In this document: positions 1 to 12,320 of the stretch, in pieces
Numbering within the stretch: position 1 is the first letter of the stretch
How the letters are laid out: each line of letters starts with the position of its first letter
Assembly: GCA_032622095.1 (NCBI GenBank)
Contig: CP136061.1
Location: 191,772,369-191,836,368 of the forward strand
DNA length: 64,000 bases
Direction: 5' to 3'
Origin: Siphonodentalium dalli
Taxonomy: Eukaryota; Mollusca; Scaphopoda; Gadilida; Siphonodentaliidae
Program-made: the position numbers and the translations under genes
Notes under the pieces: model-generated
Told to the model about the DNA's origin: nothing
What the model saw: the letters and a program-made list of their open reading frames with translations, nothing else
Database searches by the model: none

Positions 1-501
1 TTCAAAACAGGATATCACACCTAATTAATCGTATAAAACTAAAATAAATGAAAGTGTCAATATTTTTTATTATTAAACTTTTTTTTTATTGTTATTAAAG
101 TTCAAACAAAATTTAATATTTGTATCTGTTTGTATATGCTAAATTTAGCAAGGAGCTAAATCTAAAAAAATCCAATTTTTTTTTTTTAATTTTTTTTTCT
201 CGAAAAAGGGACATAACTCCTTTAAAATTAATCGGATCAAACCCATATTCGAACTCGATCTGTATTTTGGGCTGTGAAACTCACATACCAAATTTGGTTC
301 CAATCAGATAAAAAATGTTTGAGTTATGGCAGAATGCGTGAATTCTAAGTTGAAAAAGGGCCATAACTCTGTAACAAAATCTGGGATCAAACCCAAATTC
401 GAACTCGATCTGTATTTTGGGCTGAGAAACCCATATACAAAATTTGGTTTCGATCGGACAGAAAATGTTTGAGTTACCGCATTACTCGTAAAGTGTCTAC
501 G

Positions 502-532
<31 letters not shown>

Positions 533-606
533 GGACAGACGGACGAACGACGAGTGGTCAATCCGGGCAACGACACTATGTTTACCATACTATGGTATGG
601 GTAAAC
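1..606 (+). repeat. Dispersed repeat family A, copy 1, hairpin-tipped
   Basis: A roughly 0.6-kb interspersed repeat that resembles 32789-33260 along most of its length. Both copies start with the TTCAAAACAGGA..ATCACACC motif. Both then carry an A/T-rich tract, two diverged internal blocks of the type CATAACTC..ATCGGATCAAACCCA..GAACTCGATCTGTATTTTGG, and a GACAGACAGACGGA run. They end in a short hairpin at 571-606, stem TATGTTTACC..GGTAAACATA. The internal blocks at about 200-310 and 355-480 look like an ancient tandem duplication. No coding capacity: ORFs across it are low-complexity. The class is not recognised; the terminal hairpin is Helitron-like, but no CTRR end is visible. The left end may extend beyond the window. 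Confidence 0.75.
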
Positions 607-1342
607 ATAAAAAGGAAATGTTATTCACAATAAAACGAACATAGTCTGATATACCAATTAAGACAAGGAAGACATACAGGAATATTAAGTTGCCCAAACT
701 TCCTCCAGTTTCACAGGATCTTTGTACTGAAAAAGAGATGGGCCATCTGGATTGCATAACTTAACAAAAATGTTCATGGAACTGAGTCAACAACGTACAT
801 GAGCAGCATATCTGTCGGTACTCATAAGATACAGAATACATCTACCAATCTGGCGTTGATCACCAGCCCATCAAAGCTGAATAGTTTGCTGCTAATTACC
901 AATAATTAACTGTCTATGCCATCATCACCTATACTCGGCCAGAGAATGTCTAGCAGAACTACATGTTACCAATGTCAGAGGGAGCCTGAATACAATTAGG
1001 AAATTCTTATAACACATAAGAGGGCCCCCAGGATGCATGCTTGAATTCATGAGAGCCTGTTATATAACATGTCCAAGCAGATGAAATTCATTCCCACTTC
1101 CAACAGCTAAAAGGACTAAATAAAAAACTTAAACACAACAAGGACAAGGTCTGTGTTATCGGTTGCATGAATTGGCAAGCTTTTCTGTGAAGTGTTCCTT
1201 ATTTGTTTCACCCACAAGTGTAATACTTGGAATGACAGAGACATTTTTGGCTGAAACCCAACATAAATGATTTAAAGATCACAGTTAATGGCCACAATCT
1301 ACAAACCAGTCATTTATATTATATGAAAGATAGCTTAATAGT
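607..1342. other. No feature seen
   Basis: AT-rich DNA between repeat A and the satellite edge. No ORF of note, inverted repeat or tandem repeat was recognised. Confidence 0.6.
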
Positions 1343-1454
1343 AGAGTCCACCTCACTCGACTAACATCATTTCACCACAATGCATTCCCACCCATACTTC
1401 ATAAAGTCTGCCTCCTCACTCACCTCACATCATTTCACCATAGTGCATTCCCAC
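1343..1454 (+). repeat. Left edge of the 62-bp satellite array
   Basis: Two units of the satellite that fills 3473-10071, recognisable by ACATCATTTCACCA and GCATTCCCACC. They are more diverged than interior units (for example CTCACTCGACTAAC for CTCAAACTCACCTAAC), as expected at an array edge. They are separated from the main array only by the hAT-like insertion, so the locus was originally continuous. Confidence 0.9.
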
Positions 1455-1805
1455 CAGACCTGTTAAGTTTTGAAAATGTCAATCCGGGAGATTGTTGCGG
1501 GAGGTATGCCCAAATATGTTCATGTCCCAAAAATAATTTTTATGATGAAGATTACATAGTTTTTATGAGTTTCTATTTTGTGTTTATTTTATAAATATAT
1601 AGAACTAAATAAAATGGTAATGAATGTCCTGTTGGTAATTGTAATAGAGCTGCTATAAGTGGGAGATACCACCATTTATTGAAAAGAAAGAAGCAGACAC
1701 TTTGTAAAAAATACTCATAATTCCACCGGATACAGCCGGAAATGCGCGAAATCGAAAGTACAAAAATCGTAATAAACTACAAAATGGACTCGTCTTACGG
1801 TTTAA

Positions 1806-2692
1806 CACGTTCACTGCCACTATGAGTTAACTCATAGTAAACTGTTCCATGGGGACTGCTACTACGAGTTAACTCGTAGTAATGTTCATACCACATAAAT
1901 AATAACACAAATCGCAAGCAATGTTGGTGTATGCGCCAATACATGCCCAACGATCCCATTGATCGATTTTATATGTATAATTACGATGGCTTGAGATACA
2001 ACGATTCCCACAGCCCAAACAAGGGGTGGGGTCCAGTTAGAAATCTTGGTAGGATACTCCAATTCACCAGGACCTCTTCTGTACGTCCCTGAACCATGAT
2101 ATACATGTGCAACTAGACCATTCCCGGACACATTGTGTATATATAAAGGAATTATCGTGCTTTATAAATTTTTTGTCGATCAAATCCGGGTCAAATGAAA
2201 GATGAAACGTGTTATAAAGCTCCTACGAGATAACTCGTAGTCGGCACCTGGGATGAAACTCACCAGTGGTCATCGCTGGTGCCAGCTACGAGTTATCTCG
2301 TAGGTAAATACATATTATGTTTTTGACGTCTTATTCGACGTAGTCTGTACCAATTATCATATATAAATTCATTTACCATGTATTACATACGATATGCTTG
2401 TACATGTATAGCACTCTTCGTCATCTAAGACACTGACAACGTAATTGTATTTACCTACGAGATAACTCGTAGCTGGCACCAGGGATGAAACACTAATAAA
2501 TTCCGTCCCAGTTGCCGACTATGAGTTATCTCGTAGTAGCCTTATAACAATTTTGTTTCAGCATCAAATAACCCGATATTGGTCGAACCATTACTCCTAC
2601 ATAGGTAAAATATCATCTACTATCGGCAAAACATCAAATCCCATGTTGGCATACGGGATGGAATTACCCATTGGTTTTCAGCAGTGAACGTG
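1806..2692. mobile_element. Non-autonomous piggyBac-like element in a TTAA site
   Basis: An 887-bp element bounded by TTAA on both sides (1802-1805 and 2693-2696) with perfect 12-bp terminal inverted repeats CACGTTCACTGC. TTAA target duplication with a short TIR is the piggyBac signature. An internal near-copy of the host hAT sequence at about 2818-2862 reads straight through the insertion point, which supports a precise insertion. The only ORF of note (minus strand, 1886-2131) matches nothing recognised. It carries six 18-bp palindromes, described separately. Confidence 0.8.
1820..2536. repeat. Six copies of an 18-bp CTACGAG..CTCGTAG palindrome
   Basis: Copies lie at 1820-1837, 1862-1879, 2223-2240, 2286-2303, 2455-2472 and 2519-2536. 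The first two have centre TTAA (perfect palindromes). The next four have centre ATAA or TTAT and form two inverted pairs, each pair also sharing a GGCACC-type flank. All lie inside the piggyBac-like element, several near its termini. Plausible roles are transposase or host-factor binding sites or hairpin formation; this is inference. Confidence 0.85.
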
Positions 2693-2699
2693 TTAACCC

Positions 2700-3172
2700 A
2701 CAAAAGAAATGCACACATTCCACCATTTATTAAAAAATTTTAAGAAGCAGAAACTTTGTTTAAAGTAATTAAAAACGAACCCGTTAAAACCGGACATGTA
2801 TATGCGTGAAACCGAAAGTACAAAATGACCCCTCTTAAAAGTTTTACCCGCAAAAGAAATGGACACATTCCGTTCGTAATGCATACCACTATCAGTGAAC
2901 TTAAATAATAAAGTATCCTTACTTTCAGTATGTTCATCAATGGGGCCTTACAATACAGCTGCACACTTGTGGTTATACGTATTGTATACTTTGTTTAAAA
3001 TAAGTAAAAATGAAACCAAGTTACAAAGGTTACAACCGGAGATGTATGAGTGAAAACGAAAGTACAGTTTTATTTCGTTTGCAATGCATGCCACTAATCA
3101 GTTACTAAGACATGTTCATCAATGACGCTTGACAATACAGTTGCACACTTGTGATTATACGTATTGTATACT
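2700..3172 (+). repeat. Direct repeats inside the hAT-like element
   Basis: Two diverged copies of a roughly 180-200 bp module sit in tandem. Each contains ACTTTGTTTAAA, an ACCGGA..ATGTATG..GTGAAA..CGAAAGTACA block and a TGTTCATCAATG..CACACTTGTG.TTATACGTATTGTATACT block (2931-2990 and 3112-3172). A third partial copy at about 1667-1790 precedes the piggyBac-like insertion. Subterminal repeat arrays of this kind are common in hAT elements. Confidence 0.75.
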
Positions 3173-3472
3173 ACAAAACACACCTTTATACGTGTGGCTT
3201 CACCAGAGTGTGAAAATCAATTAATATCAGTCACAGTTCACCACTGATCAGTCTTCAATCAAAAGTTACCGACGGCACATTCTGTGAATGTTAATGTGTG
3301 GGTATTTACGGTACCGGAAATAAGGAATTTCCTGTCATTTGGGGAATCCCCCGCAAATATCTATTCAAACAAATAAAAAAAACATCGTTTTTTTGATTTT
3401 GAATGCGGGTTTTTGCAGAATCCGGGAGAATTATCCGTATTTGCGGAATTGCCGTGAAACTTAACAGCTCTG

Positions 3473-6400
3473 ATTCCCACCCATACATTATAAAATCTGC
3501 CTCAAACTCACCTAACATCATTTCACCATAGTGCATTCCCACCCATACTTCATAAAGTCTGCCTCAAACTCACCTAACATCATTTCACCATAGTGCATTC
3601 CCACCCATACTTCATAAAGTCTGCCTCAAACTCACCTAACATCATTTCACCATAGTGCATTCCCACCCATACTTCATAAAGTCCGCCTCTACCTCAAACT
3701 CACCTAACATCATTTCACCATAGTGCATTCCCACCCATACTTCATAAAGTCCGTCTCAAACTCACCTAACATCATTTCACCATAGTGCATTCCCACCCAT
3801 ACTTCATAAAGTCTGCCTCAAACTCACCTAACATCATTTCACCATAGTGCATTCCCACCCATACTTCATAAAGTCCCTCTCAAACTCACATAACATCATT
3901 TCACCATAGAGTATTCCCACCCATACTTCATAAAGTCTGCCTCAAACTCACCTAACATCATTTCACCATAGTGCATTCCCACCCATACTTCATAAAGTCT
4001 GCCTCAAACTCACCTAACATCATTTCACCATAGTGCATTCCCACCCATACTTCATAAAGTCTGCCTCAAACTCACCTAACATCATTTCACCATAGTGCAT
4101 TCCCGCCCATACTTCATAAAGTCCGCCTCTACCTCAAACTCACCTAACATCATTTCACCATAGTGCATTCCCACCCATACTTCATAAAGTCCATCTCAAA
4201 CTCACCTAACATCATTTCACCATAGTGCATTCCCACCCATACTTCATAAAGTCTGCCTCAAACTCACCTAACATCATTTCACCATAGTGCATTCCCACCC
4301 ATACTTCATAAAGTCCGCCTCAAACTCACCTAACATCATTTCACCATAGAGTATTCCCACCCATACTTCATAAAGTCTGCCTCAAACTCACCTAACATCA
4401 TTTCACCATAGTGCATTCCCACCCATACTTCATAAAGTCCGCCTCAAACTCACCTAACATCATTTCACCATAGTGCATTCCCACCCATACTTCATAAAGT
4501 CTGCCTCAAACTCACCTAACATCATTTCACCATAGTGCATTCCCACCCATACTTCATAAAGTCCGCCTCAAACTCACCTAACATCATTTCACCATAGTGC
4601 ATTCCCACCCATACTTCATAAAGTCTGCCTCAAACTCACCTAACATCATTTCACCATAGTGCATTCCCACCCATACTTCATAAAGTCCGTCTCAAACTCA
4701 CCTAACATCATTTCACCATAGTGCATTCACACCCATACTTCATAAAGTCCGCCCCAAACTCACCTAACATCATTTCACCATAGAGTATTCCCACCCATAC
4801 TTCATAAACTCTGCCTCAAACTCACCTAACATCATTTCACCATAGTGCATTCCCACCCATACTTCATAAAGTCTGCCTCAAACTCACCTAACATCATTTC
4901 ACCATAGTGCATTCCCACACATACTTCATAAAGTCTGCCTCAAACTCACCTAACATCATTTCACCATAGTGCATTCCCACCCATACTTCATAAAGTCTGC
5001 CTCAAACTCACCTAACATCATTTCACCATAGTGCATTCACACCCATACTTCATAAAGTCCGCCTCTACCTCAAACTCACCTAACATCATTTCACCATAGT
5101 GCATTCCCACCCATACTTCATAAAGTCCGTCTCAAACTCACCTAACATCATTTCACCATAGTGCATTCCCACCCATACTTCATAAAGTCTGCCTCAAACT
5201 CACCTAACATCATTTCACCATAGTGCATTCCCACCCATACTTCATAAAGTCTGTCTCAAACTCACCTAACATCATTTCACCATAGTGCATTCCCACCCAT
5301 ACTTCATAAAGTCCCTCTCAAACTCACCTAACATCATTTCACCATAGTGCATTCCCACCCATACTTCATAAAGTCTGCCTCAAACTCACCTAACATCATT
5401 TCACCATAGTGCATTCCCACCCATACTTCATAAAGTCTGCCTCAAACTCACCTAACATCATTTCACCATAGTGCATTCCCACCCATACTTCATAAAGTCT
5501 GCCTCAAACTCACCTAACATCATTTCACCATAGTGCATTCCCACCCATACTTCATAAAGTCTGCCTCAAACTCACCTAACATCATTTCACCATAGGGCAT
5601 TCCCACCCATACTTCATAAAGTCCCTCTCAAACTCACCTAACATCATTTCACCATAGTGCATTCCCACCCATACTTCGTAAAGTCTGCCTCAAACTCACC
5701 TAACATCATTTCACCATAGTGCATTCCCACCCATACTTCATAAAGTCCGCCTCTACCTCAAACTCACCTAACATCATTTCACCATAGTGCATTCCCACCC
5801 ATACTTCATAAAGTCCGCCTCTACCTCAAACTCACCTAACATCATTTCACCATAGTGCATTCCCACCCATACTTAATAAAGTCTGCCTCAAACTCACCTA
5901 ACATCATTTCACCATAGTGCATTCCCACCCATACTTCATAAAGTCTGCCTCAAACTCACCTAACATCATTTCACCATAGGGCATTCCCACCCATACTTCA
6001 TAAAGTCCCTCTCAAACTCACCTAACATCATTTCACCATAGTGCATTCCCACCCATACTTCGTAAAGTCTGCCTCAAACTCACCTAACATCATTTCACCA
6101 TAGTGCATTCCCACCCATACTTCATAAAGTCCGCCTCTACCTCAAACTCACCTAACATCATTTCACCATAGTGCATTCCCACCCATACTTCATAAAGTCC
6201 GCCTCTACCTCAAACTCACCTAACATCATTTCACCATAGTGCATTCCCACCCATACTTCATAAAGTCTGCCTCAAACTCACCTAACATCATTTCACAATA
6301 GTGCATTCCCACCCATACTTCATAAAGTCCGCCTCAAACTCACCTAACATCATTTCACCATAGTGCATTCCCACCCATACTTCGTAAAGTCTGCCTCAAA

Positions 6401-9400
6401 CTCACCTAACATCATTTCACCATAGTGCATTCCCACCCATACTTCATAAAGTCCGCCTCTACCTCAAACTCACCTAACATCATTTCACCATAGTGCATTC
6501 CCACCCATACTTCATAAAGTCCCACTCAAACTCACCTAACATCATTTCACCATAGTGCATTCCCACCCATACTTCATAAAGTCTGCCTCAAACTCACCTA
6601 ACATCATTTCACCATAGTGCATTCCCACCCATACTTCATAAAGTCCGCCTCAAACTCACCTAACATCATTTCACCATAGTGCATTCCCACCCATACTTCA
6701 TAAAGTCCGCCTCAAACTCACCTAACATCATTTCGCAATAGTGCATTCCCACCCATACTTCATAAAGTCTGCCACAAACTCACCTAACATCATTTCACCA
6801 TAGAGTATTCCCACCCATACTTCATAAAGTCTGCCTCAAACTCACCTAACATCATTTCACCATAGTGCATTCCCAACCATACTACATAAAGTCTACCTCA
6901 AACTCACCTAACATCATTTCACCATAGTGCATTCCCACCCATACTTCATAAAGTCCGCCTCAAACTCACCTAACATCATTTCACCATAGTGCATTCCCAC
7001 CCATACTTCATAAAGTCTACCTCAAACTCACCTAACATCATTTCACCATAGTGCATTCCCACCCATACTTCATAAAGTCCGCCTCAAACTCACCTAACAT
7101 CATTTCACCATAGTGCATTCCCACCCATACTTCATAAAGTCCGCCTCAAACTCACCTAACATCATTTCACCATAGTGCATTCCCACCCATACTTCATAAA
7201 GTCCGCCTCAAACTCACCTAACATCATTTCACCATAGTGCATTCCCACCCATACTTCATAAAGTCTGCCTCAAACTCACCTAACATCATTTCACCATAGT
7301 GCATTCCCACCCATACTTCATAAAGTCCGTCTCAAACTCACCTAACATCATTTCACCATAGTGCATTCCCACCCATACTTCATAAAGTCCGCCTCAAACT
7401 CACCTAACATCATTTCACCATAGAGTATTCCCACCCATACTTCATAAAGTCTGCCTCAAACTCACCTAACATCATTTCACCATAGTGCATTCCCACCCAT
7501 ACTTCATAAAGTCTGCCTCAAACTCACCTAACATCATTTCACCATAGTGCATTCCCACCCATAATTCATAAAGTCTGCCTCAAACTCACCTAACATCATT
7601 TCACCATAGTGCATTCACACCCATATTTCATAAAGTCCGCCTCTACCTCAAACTCACCTAACATCATTTCACCATAGTGCATTCCCACCCATACTTCATA
7701 AAGTCCGTCTCAAACTCACCTAACATCATTTCACCATAGTGCATTCCCACCCATACTTCATAAAGTCTGCCTCAAACTCACCTAACATCATTTCACCATA
7801 GTGCATTCCCACCCATACTTCATAAAGTCTGTCTCAAACTCACCTAACATCATTTCACCATAGTGCATTCCCACCCATACTTCATAAAGTCCCTCTCAAA
7901 CTCACCTAACATCATTTCACCATAGTGCATTCCCACCCATACTTCATAAAGTCCCTCTCAAACTCACCTAACATCATTTCACCATAGTGCATTCCCACCC
8001 ATACTTCGTAAAGTCTGCCTCAAACTCACCTAACATCATTTCACCATAGTACATTCCCACCCATACTTCATAAAGTCCGCCTCTACCTCAAACTCACCTA
8101 ACATCATTTCACCATAGTGCATTCCCACCCATACTTCATAAAGTCCGCCTCTACCTCAAACTCACCTAACATCATTTCACCATAGTGCATTCCCACCCAT
8201 ACTTCATAAAGTCTGCCTCAAACTCACCTAACATCATTTCACAATAGTGCATTCCCACCCATACTTCATAAAGTCCGCCTCAAACTCACCTAACATCATT
8301 TCACCATAGTGCATTCCCACCCATACTTCGTAAAGTCTGCCTCAAACTCACCTAACACCATTTCACCATAGTGCATTCCCACCCATACTTCATAAAGTCC
8401 GCCTCTACCTCAAACTCACCTAACATCATTTCACCATAGTGCATTCCCACCCATACTTCATAAAGTCTGCCTCAAGCTCACCTAACATCATTTCACCATA
8501 GTGCATTCCCACCCATACTTCATAAAGTCCGTCTCAAACTCACCTAACATCATTTCACCATAGTGCATTCCCACCCATACTTCATAAAGTCCCTCTCAAA
8601 CTCACCTAACATCATTTCACCATAGTGCATTCCCACCCATACTTCATAAAGTCTGCCTCAAACTCACCTAACATCATTTCACCATAGTGCATTCCCACCC
8701 ATACTTCATAAAGTCCGCCTCAAACTCACCTAACATCATTTCACCATAGTGCATTCCCACCCATACTTCATAAAGTCCGCCTCAAACTCACCTAACATCA
8801 TTTCGCCATAGTGCATTCCCACCCATACTTCATAAAGTCTGCCACAAACTCACCTAACATCATTTCACCATAGTGCATTCCCACCCATACTTCATAAAGT
8901 CTGCCTCAAACTCACCTAACATCATTTCACCATAGTGCATTCCCAACCATACTTCATAAATTCCGCCTCAAACTCACCTAACATCATTTCACCACAGTGC
9001 ATTCCCACCCATACTTCATAAAGTCCGTCTCAAACTCACCTAACATCATTTCACCATAGTGCAATCCCACCCATACTTCATAAAGTCTGCCTCAAACTCA
9101 CCTAACATCATTTCACCATAGTGCATTCCCACCCATACTTCATAAAGTCCGTCTCAAACTCACCTAACATCATTTCACCATAGTGCATTCCCACCCATAC
9201 TTCATAAAGTCCGCCTCAAACTCACCTAACATCATTTCACCATAGTGCATTCCCACCCATACTTCATAAAGTCTGCCTAAAACTCACCTAACATCATTTC
9301 ACCATAGTGCATTCCCACCCATACTTCATAAAGTCCCTCTCAAACTCACCTAACATCATTTCACCATAGTGCATTCACACCCATACTTCATAAAGTCTGC

Positions 9401-10071
9401 CTCAAACTCACCTAACATCATTTCACCATAGAGTATTCCCACCCATACTTCATAAAGTCCCTCTCAAACTCACCTAACATCATTTCACCATAGTGCATTC
9501 CCACCCATACTTCATAAAGTCTGCCTCAAACTCACCTAACATCATTTCACCATAGTGCATTCCCACCCATACTTCATAAAGTCCGCCTCAAACTCACCTA
9601 ACATCATTTCACCATAGTGCATTCCCACCCATACTTCATAAAGTCCACCTCAAACTCACCTAACATCATTTCACCATAGTGCATTCCCACCCATACTTCA
9701 TAAAGTCCACCTCAAACTCACCTAACATCATTTCACCATAGTGCATTCCCACCCATACTTCATAAAGTCCACCTCAAACTCACCTAACTCATTTCACCAT
9801 AGTGCATTCCCACCCATACTTCATAAAGTCTGCCTCAAACTCACATATTAACATCATTTCACCATAGTGCATTCCCACCCATACTTCATAAAGTCTGCCT
9901 CAAACTCACCTAACATCATTTCACCATAGTGCATTCCCACCCATACTTCATAAAGTCCCTCTCAAACTCACCTAACATCATTTCACCATAGTGCATTCCC
10001 ACCCATACTTCATAAAGTCTGCCTCAAACTCACCTAACATCATTTCACCATAGTGCATTCCCACCCATACT
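3473..10071 (+). repeat. Satellite array, 62-bp unit, about 105 copies
   Basis: A head-to-tail array of a 62-bp unit. The consensus contains CATAAAGTCTGCCTCAAACT, CACCTAACATCATTTCACCA and TAGTGCATTCCCACCCATAC. A recurrent 68-bp variant has an extra CTACCT. Private variants (TTCGTAAAG, GAGTATTCCC, TTCACAATAG, GGGCATTCCC, GTCCCTCTC) recur at fixed spacings and show higher-order organisation: 7-unit spacing near 3909/4349/4783, a 6-unit 384-bp repeat near 5595/5979, and a 31-unit offset of 1946 bp later. The array ends abruptly at 10071 inside a unit. No ORF runs through it. Confidence 0.97.
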
Positions 10072-10445
10072 TAAAATACGTAGAGCATAAAGTGGTTACA
10101 TTCTTTCTGATCAAGGTTAGATCTTCCAAGCATTTAATCATTAATGAACCAATTAATTGTTGCTCTTATCTCAATGGAATCATGAAATATTTATATATGA
10201 GAGATAAAGATGACAGTTTACCACTGCACTCAGATTTTATGGAAGACATCAAGTCATAACACACCCATAAGTTTTTCTTATGAAGGTAGTTTCTTATCAG
10301 AATCGTAATTATGAGAGAAAACAAATATTAACTGACTGCCATGCCAAATTTATTATAGCATGTCTCTTCTTGGCAAAAATGACAAAGAAAATATAATTCA
10401 CTTTTGTTTCCTGTACATTTAAATGGGTGGAGGCAATGGATTTAC
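10072..10445. other. No feature seen
   Basis: Unique-looking AT-rich DNA to the right of the satellite array. The short ORF that starts in the last satellite unit (10053-10259) has no recognisable similarity. Confidence 0.55.
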
Positions 10446-10494
10446 TAGAACAATTAATATACCATGCTATCAGCATGGTGTATTAATTGTTCTA
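10446..10494. repeat. Inverted repeat, 23-bp arms
   Basis: Near-perfect palindrome. The left arm TAGAACAATTAATATACCAT continues to ATGCT, then a 3-nt loop, then the complementary arm ending in TAATTGTTCTA, with one mismatch. It could be a decayed foldback element or a template-switch product. It is not followed by a T-run and is not a terminator in this eukaryotic setting. Confidence 0.8.
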
Positions 10495-10699
10495 TATGTG
10501 TATAACTATTAACCAAATGATCAATTCTCACCCAAATAGCCATGACGATTGGAATGGTACATGTACATTGAGATGTCACTCAACTCAGATCAAGTTTCAA
10601 AATCGGGACCTATGTCAGCATTCAAACCTACAACCACCTCATCTAACCCAGACTGTGATGATATTATCCACGGCCTTACTTGCTCAGCCATGGGTCATC
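10495..10699. other. No feature seen
   Basis: A short ORF (10487-10771) crosses this stretch into dispersed repeat C. Its translation shows no motif, and the overlap with a repeat argues against a gene. Confidence 0.5.
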
Positions 10700-10845
10700 C
10701 TAAATGAAAGTGTCAATGACACTGTAGCTCAATTTTGGAGAGGCATTAATTTTATGCTGATCAGTCAATAGAATGATAAATAATAAGAAAAGCCAAAAAG
10801 TTTTCAAGAAGGGATTCTGTAGTATGTAGATTTCTCAAATAAATG
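10700..10845 (+). repeat. Dispersed repeat C, copy 1
   Basis: About 140 bp that align with 54775-54915. Shared blocks include AAATGAAAGTG.CAATGACACT, GTAGCTCAA.TTTGG, CAGTCAATAGAATGATAAA and AAAAGTTT. The two copies are diverged but collinear. No ends or target duplications were recognised and the class is unknown. Confidence 0.75.
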
Positions 10846-10879
10846 TTGCGCGTAGGATGTGTAGGATTCAAACGTGAAA

Positions 10880-11880
10880 TTCAAGATGGCTGCAGGTGAC
10901 TATATATTTCAACAAAATTCAGAAAAATTCAATAGCTCATATCTGGAGGTCACCCTGAAGATCCATACTTTAAATCCAGTTTGGTTATGATTGGATGACA
11001 GATGTGGCCACAGAATGTGGTGACAAATTTAGTTATGCAAAGAGTTAAATACAAGATGGCTACTGGCAGCAATGTTTTATAACAAATTTTGGAAAAATTT
11101 CATGGCTCCCATATAGAGGTCACCTCGATGAACAATATGAAGTTTAGCGACGATCAGATGAGGGATGTGATCTGTAGGGTGTGCCAAACGAATGAATCAT
11201 GCAAAATGTAAAATCCAAGATATTTCATATTCAATAGCACCCATCTAGAGGTAACCCCGAAGAACTGTATGTAGTTTGGTGATGGTAGAATGAGAGGTGT
11301 AGCCTGTAGGGTGTGCCAAAGATTTTAGTCATGATCCAAGATGGCTGTCAGGTTCGATAGCTCCCAGTATTTTGGTGATAAATCGGATCAGGGATGTGAC
11401 ATGTCGGGCTTGCCAAAGGATTGAGTCAAGCAAAGAGTAAAATCCAAGATGGCTGCCAGTGGCTATGTTTTTCATCATATATTGCTTAAATTCAATAGCT
11501 CCCATCTAGGGATCACCAAACATGCCTACAAATTTTCAAAACATTATGTCAATAATTGTGAGCTGCAAGGTGTGCCAATGGTTTCAAATGTGATATACAA
11601 GATCATTGCTGGCAGCCATGTTTTTTTAACAAAATTCGGAAAAAAGACCCGATCTGGAGGTAACCCCGAAGAACTGTATGTATGTAGTTTGGTGATGGTA
11701 GGATGTGGCCTGTAGGATGTGCCAAAGGATTTAGTCATGAATAGAGTAAAATCCAAGATGGCTGTTGGGTTTGATAGCTCCCATCAAGATGTCACACTGG
11801 AGATCCATATGTATTTTCGTGATGATCGGATCAGGGATGTGACCTGTAGGGTGTGCCAAAGGATTTATGCTGTCAGGAAT
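10880..11880 (+). repeat. Degenerate tandem repeat D, about 110-170 bp units
   Basis: At least six diverged units. Each carries AATCCAAGATGGCTG, then CATGTTTTT.AACAAAATTC, CTCCCATCTAGAGGTCACC, GAAGATCCATATG, GATGATCGGATGAGGGATGT and CTGTAGGGTGTGCCAAA in that order. Unit starts lie near 10885, 11052, 11213, 11335, 11441, 11587 and 11750. Some units have lost the middle block. Further units occur at 12225-12320 and 41085-41365. ORFs on both strands here are by-products of the repeat. Confidence 0.85.
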
Positions 11881-12224
11881 TTGGGGATTTACACAAAGAC
11901 AGTATTTGCTTTTATTGCAGTACTGTATGCTCTGTTGTTGGATAAAGTGACTGCATGATAAAGTCATACAATTCTGAAATGAAATTACACATATTCTTGG
12001 GGGGGAATCTATCAACTGTAGGGGGTGTAATAGTGTATTCAGTATTATGGAATTTCATATGCATGCATACAGTATTAATGAATTTTATTACATTCCTCAT
12101 GGAGTTGTGACAAGTGTCAACACAAGAGTCCTGGACAGTGATCACCTTGTGATTTGGATGAGTCTGCATTGATAGTTGCTCTGTAGTTGCAATGGAGATA
12201 GATATAAGTACAAAAAACTTTATG
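11881..12224. other. No feature seen
   Basis: AT-rich spacer between units of repeat D. The 105-residue minus-strand ORF at 11912-12229 shows no recognisable domain. Confidence 0.5.
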
Positions 12225-12320
12225 GCCAAGCTCCCATTTAGAGGTCAACCCAAGGATCCACATGATGTTTGTTGACGATCGGATGAGGGATGTGGCCTGT
12301 AGGGTGTGCCATATGAAATT
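12225..12320 (+). repeat. Repeat D, isolated partial unit
   Basis: Carries CTCCCATTTAGAGGTCAACC, GACGATCGGATGAGGGATGT and CCTGTAGGGTGTGCCA, the right two-thirds of the repeat D unit found at 10880-11880. Confidence 0.8.

Larger units (their letters stand above)
1455..3472. mobile_element. Non-autonomous hAT-like element inserted in the satellite
   Basis: The ends are imperfect inverted repeats, CAGACCTGTTAAGTTT on the left and CAGAGCTGTTAAGTTT on the right (read inward). The element is flanked by an exact 8-bp duplication of satellite sequence, ATTCCCAC (1447-1454 and 3473-3480). The CAG start and 8-bp target duplication are hAT hallmarks. Subterminal AATCCGGGAG (left) and its near-copy AATCCGGGAGAATTATC (right, near 3419) add support. 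Only short scattered ORFs and no transposase are visible, so it would depend on a helper transposase. It contains internal direct repeats (2700-3172) and a nested piggyBac-like element (1806-2692). Confidence 0.85.

Noticed and set aside
3473-10071. CRISPR-like array
   Set aside because: The units abut head to tail without unique spacers, and the genome is eukaryotic; it is a satellite.
10446-10494. Intrinsic terminator
   Set aside because: The hairpin is not followed by a T-run, there is no upstream gene, and the genome is not bacterial.
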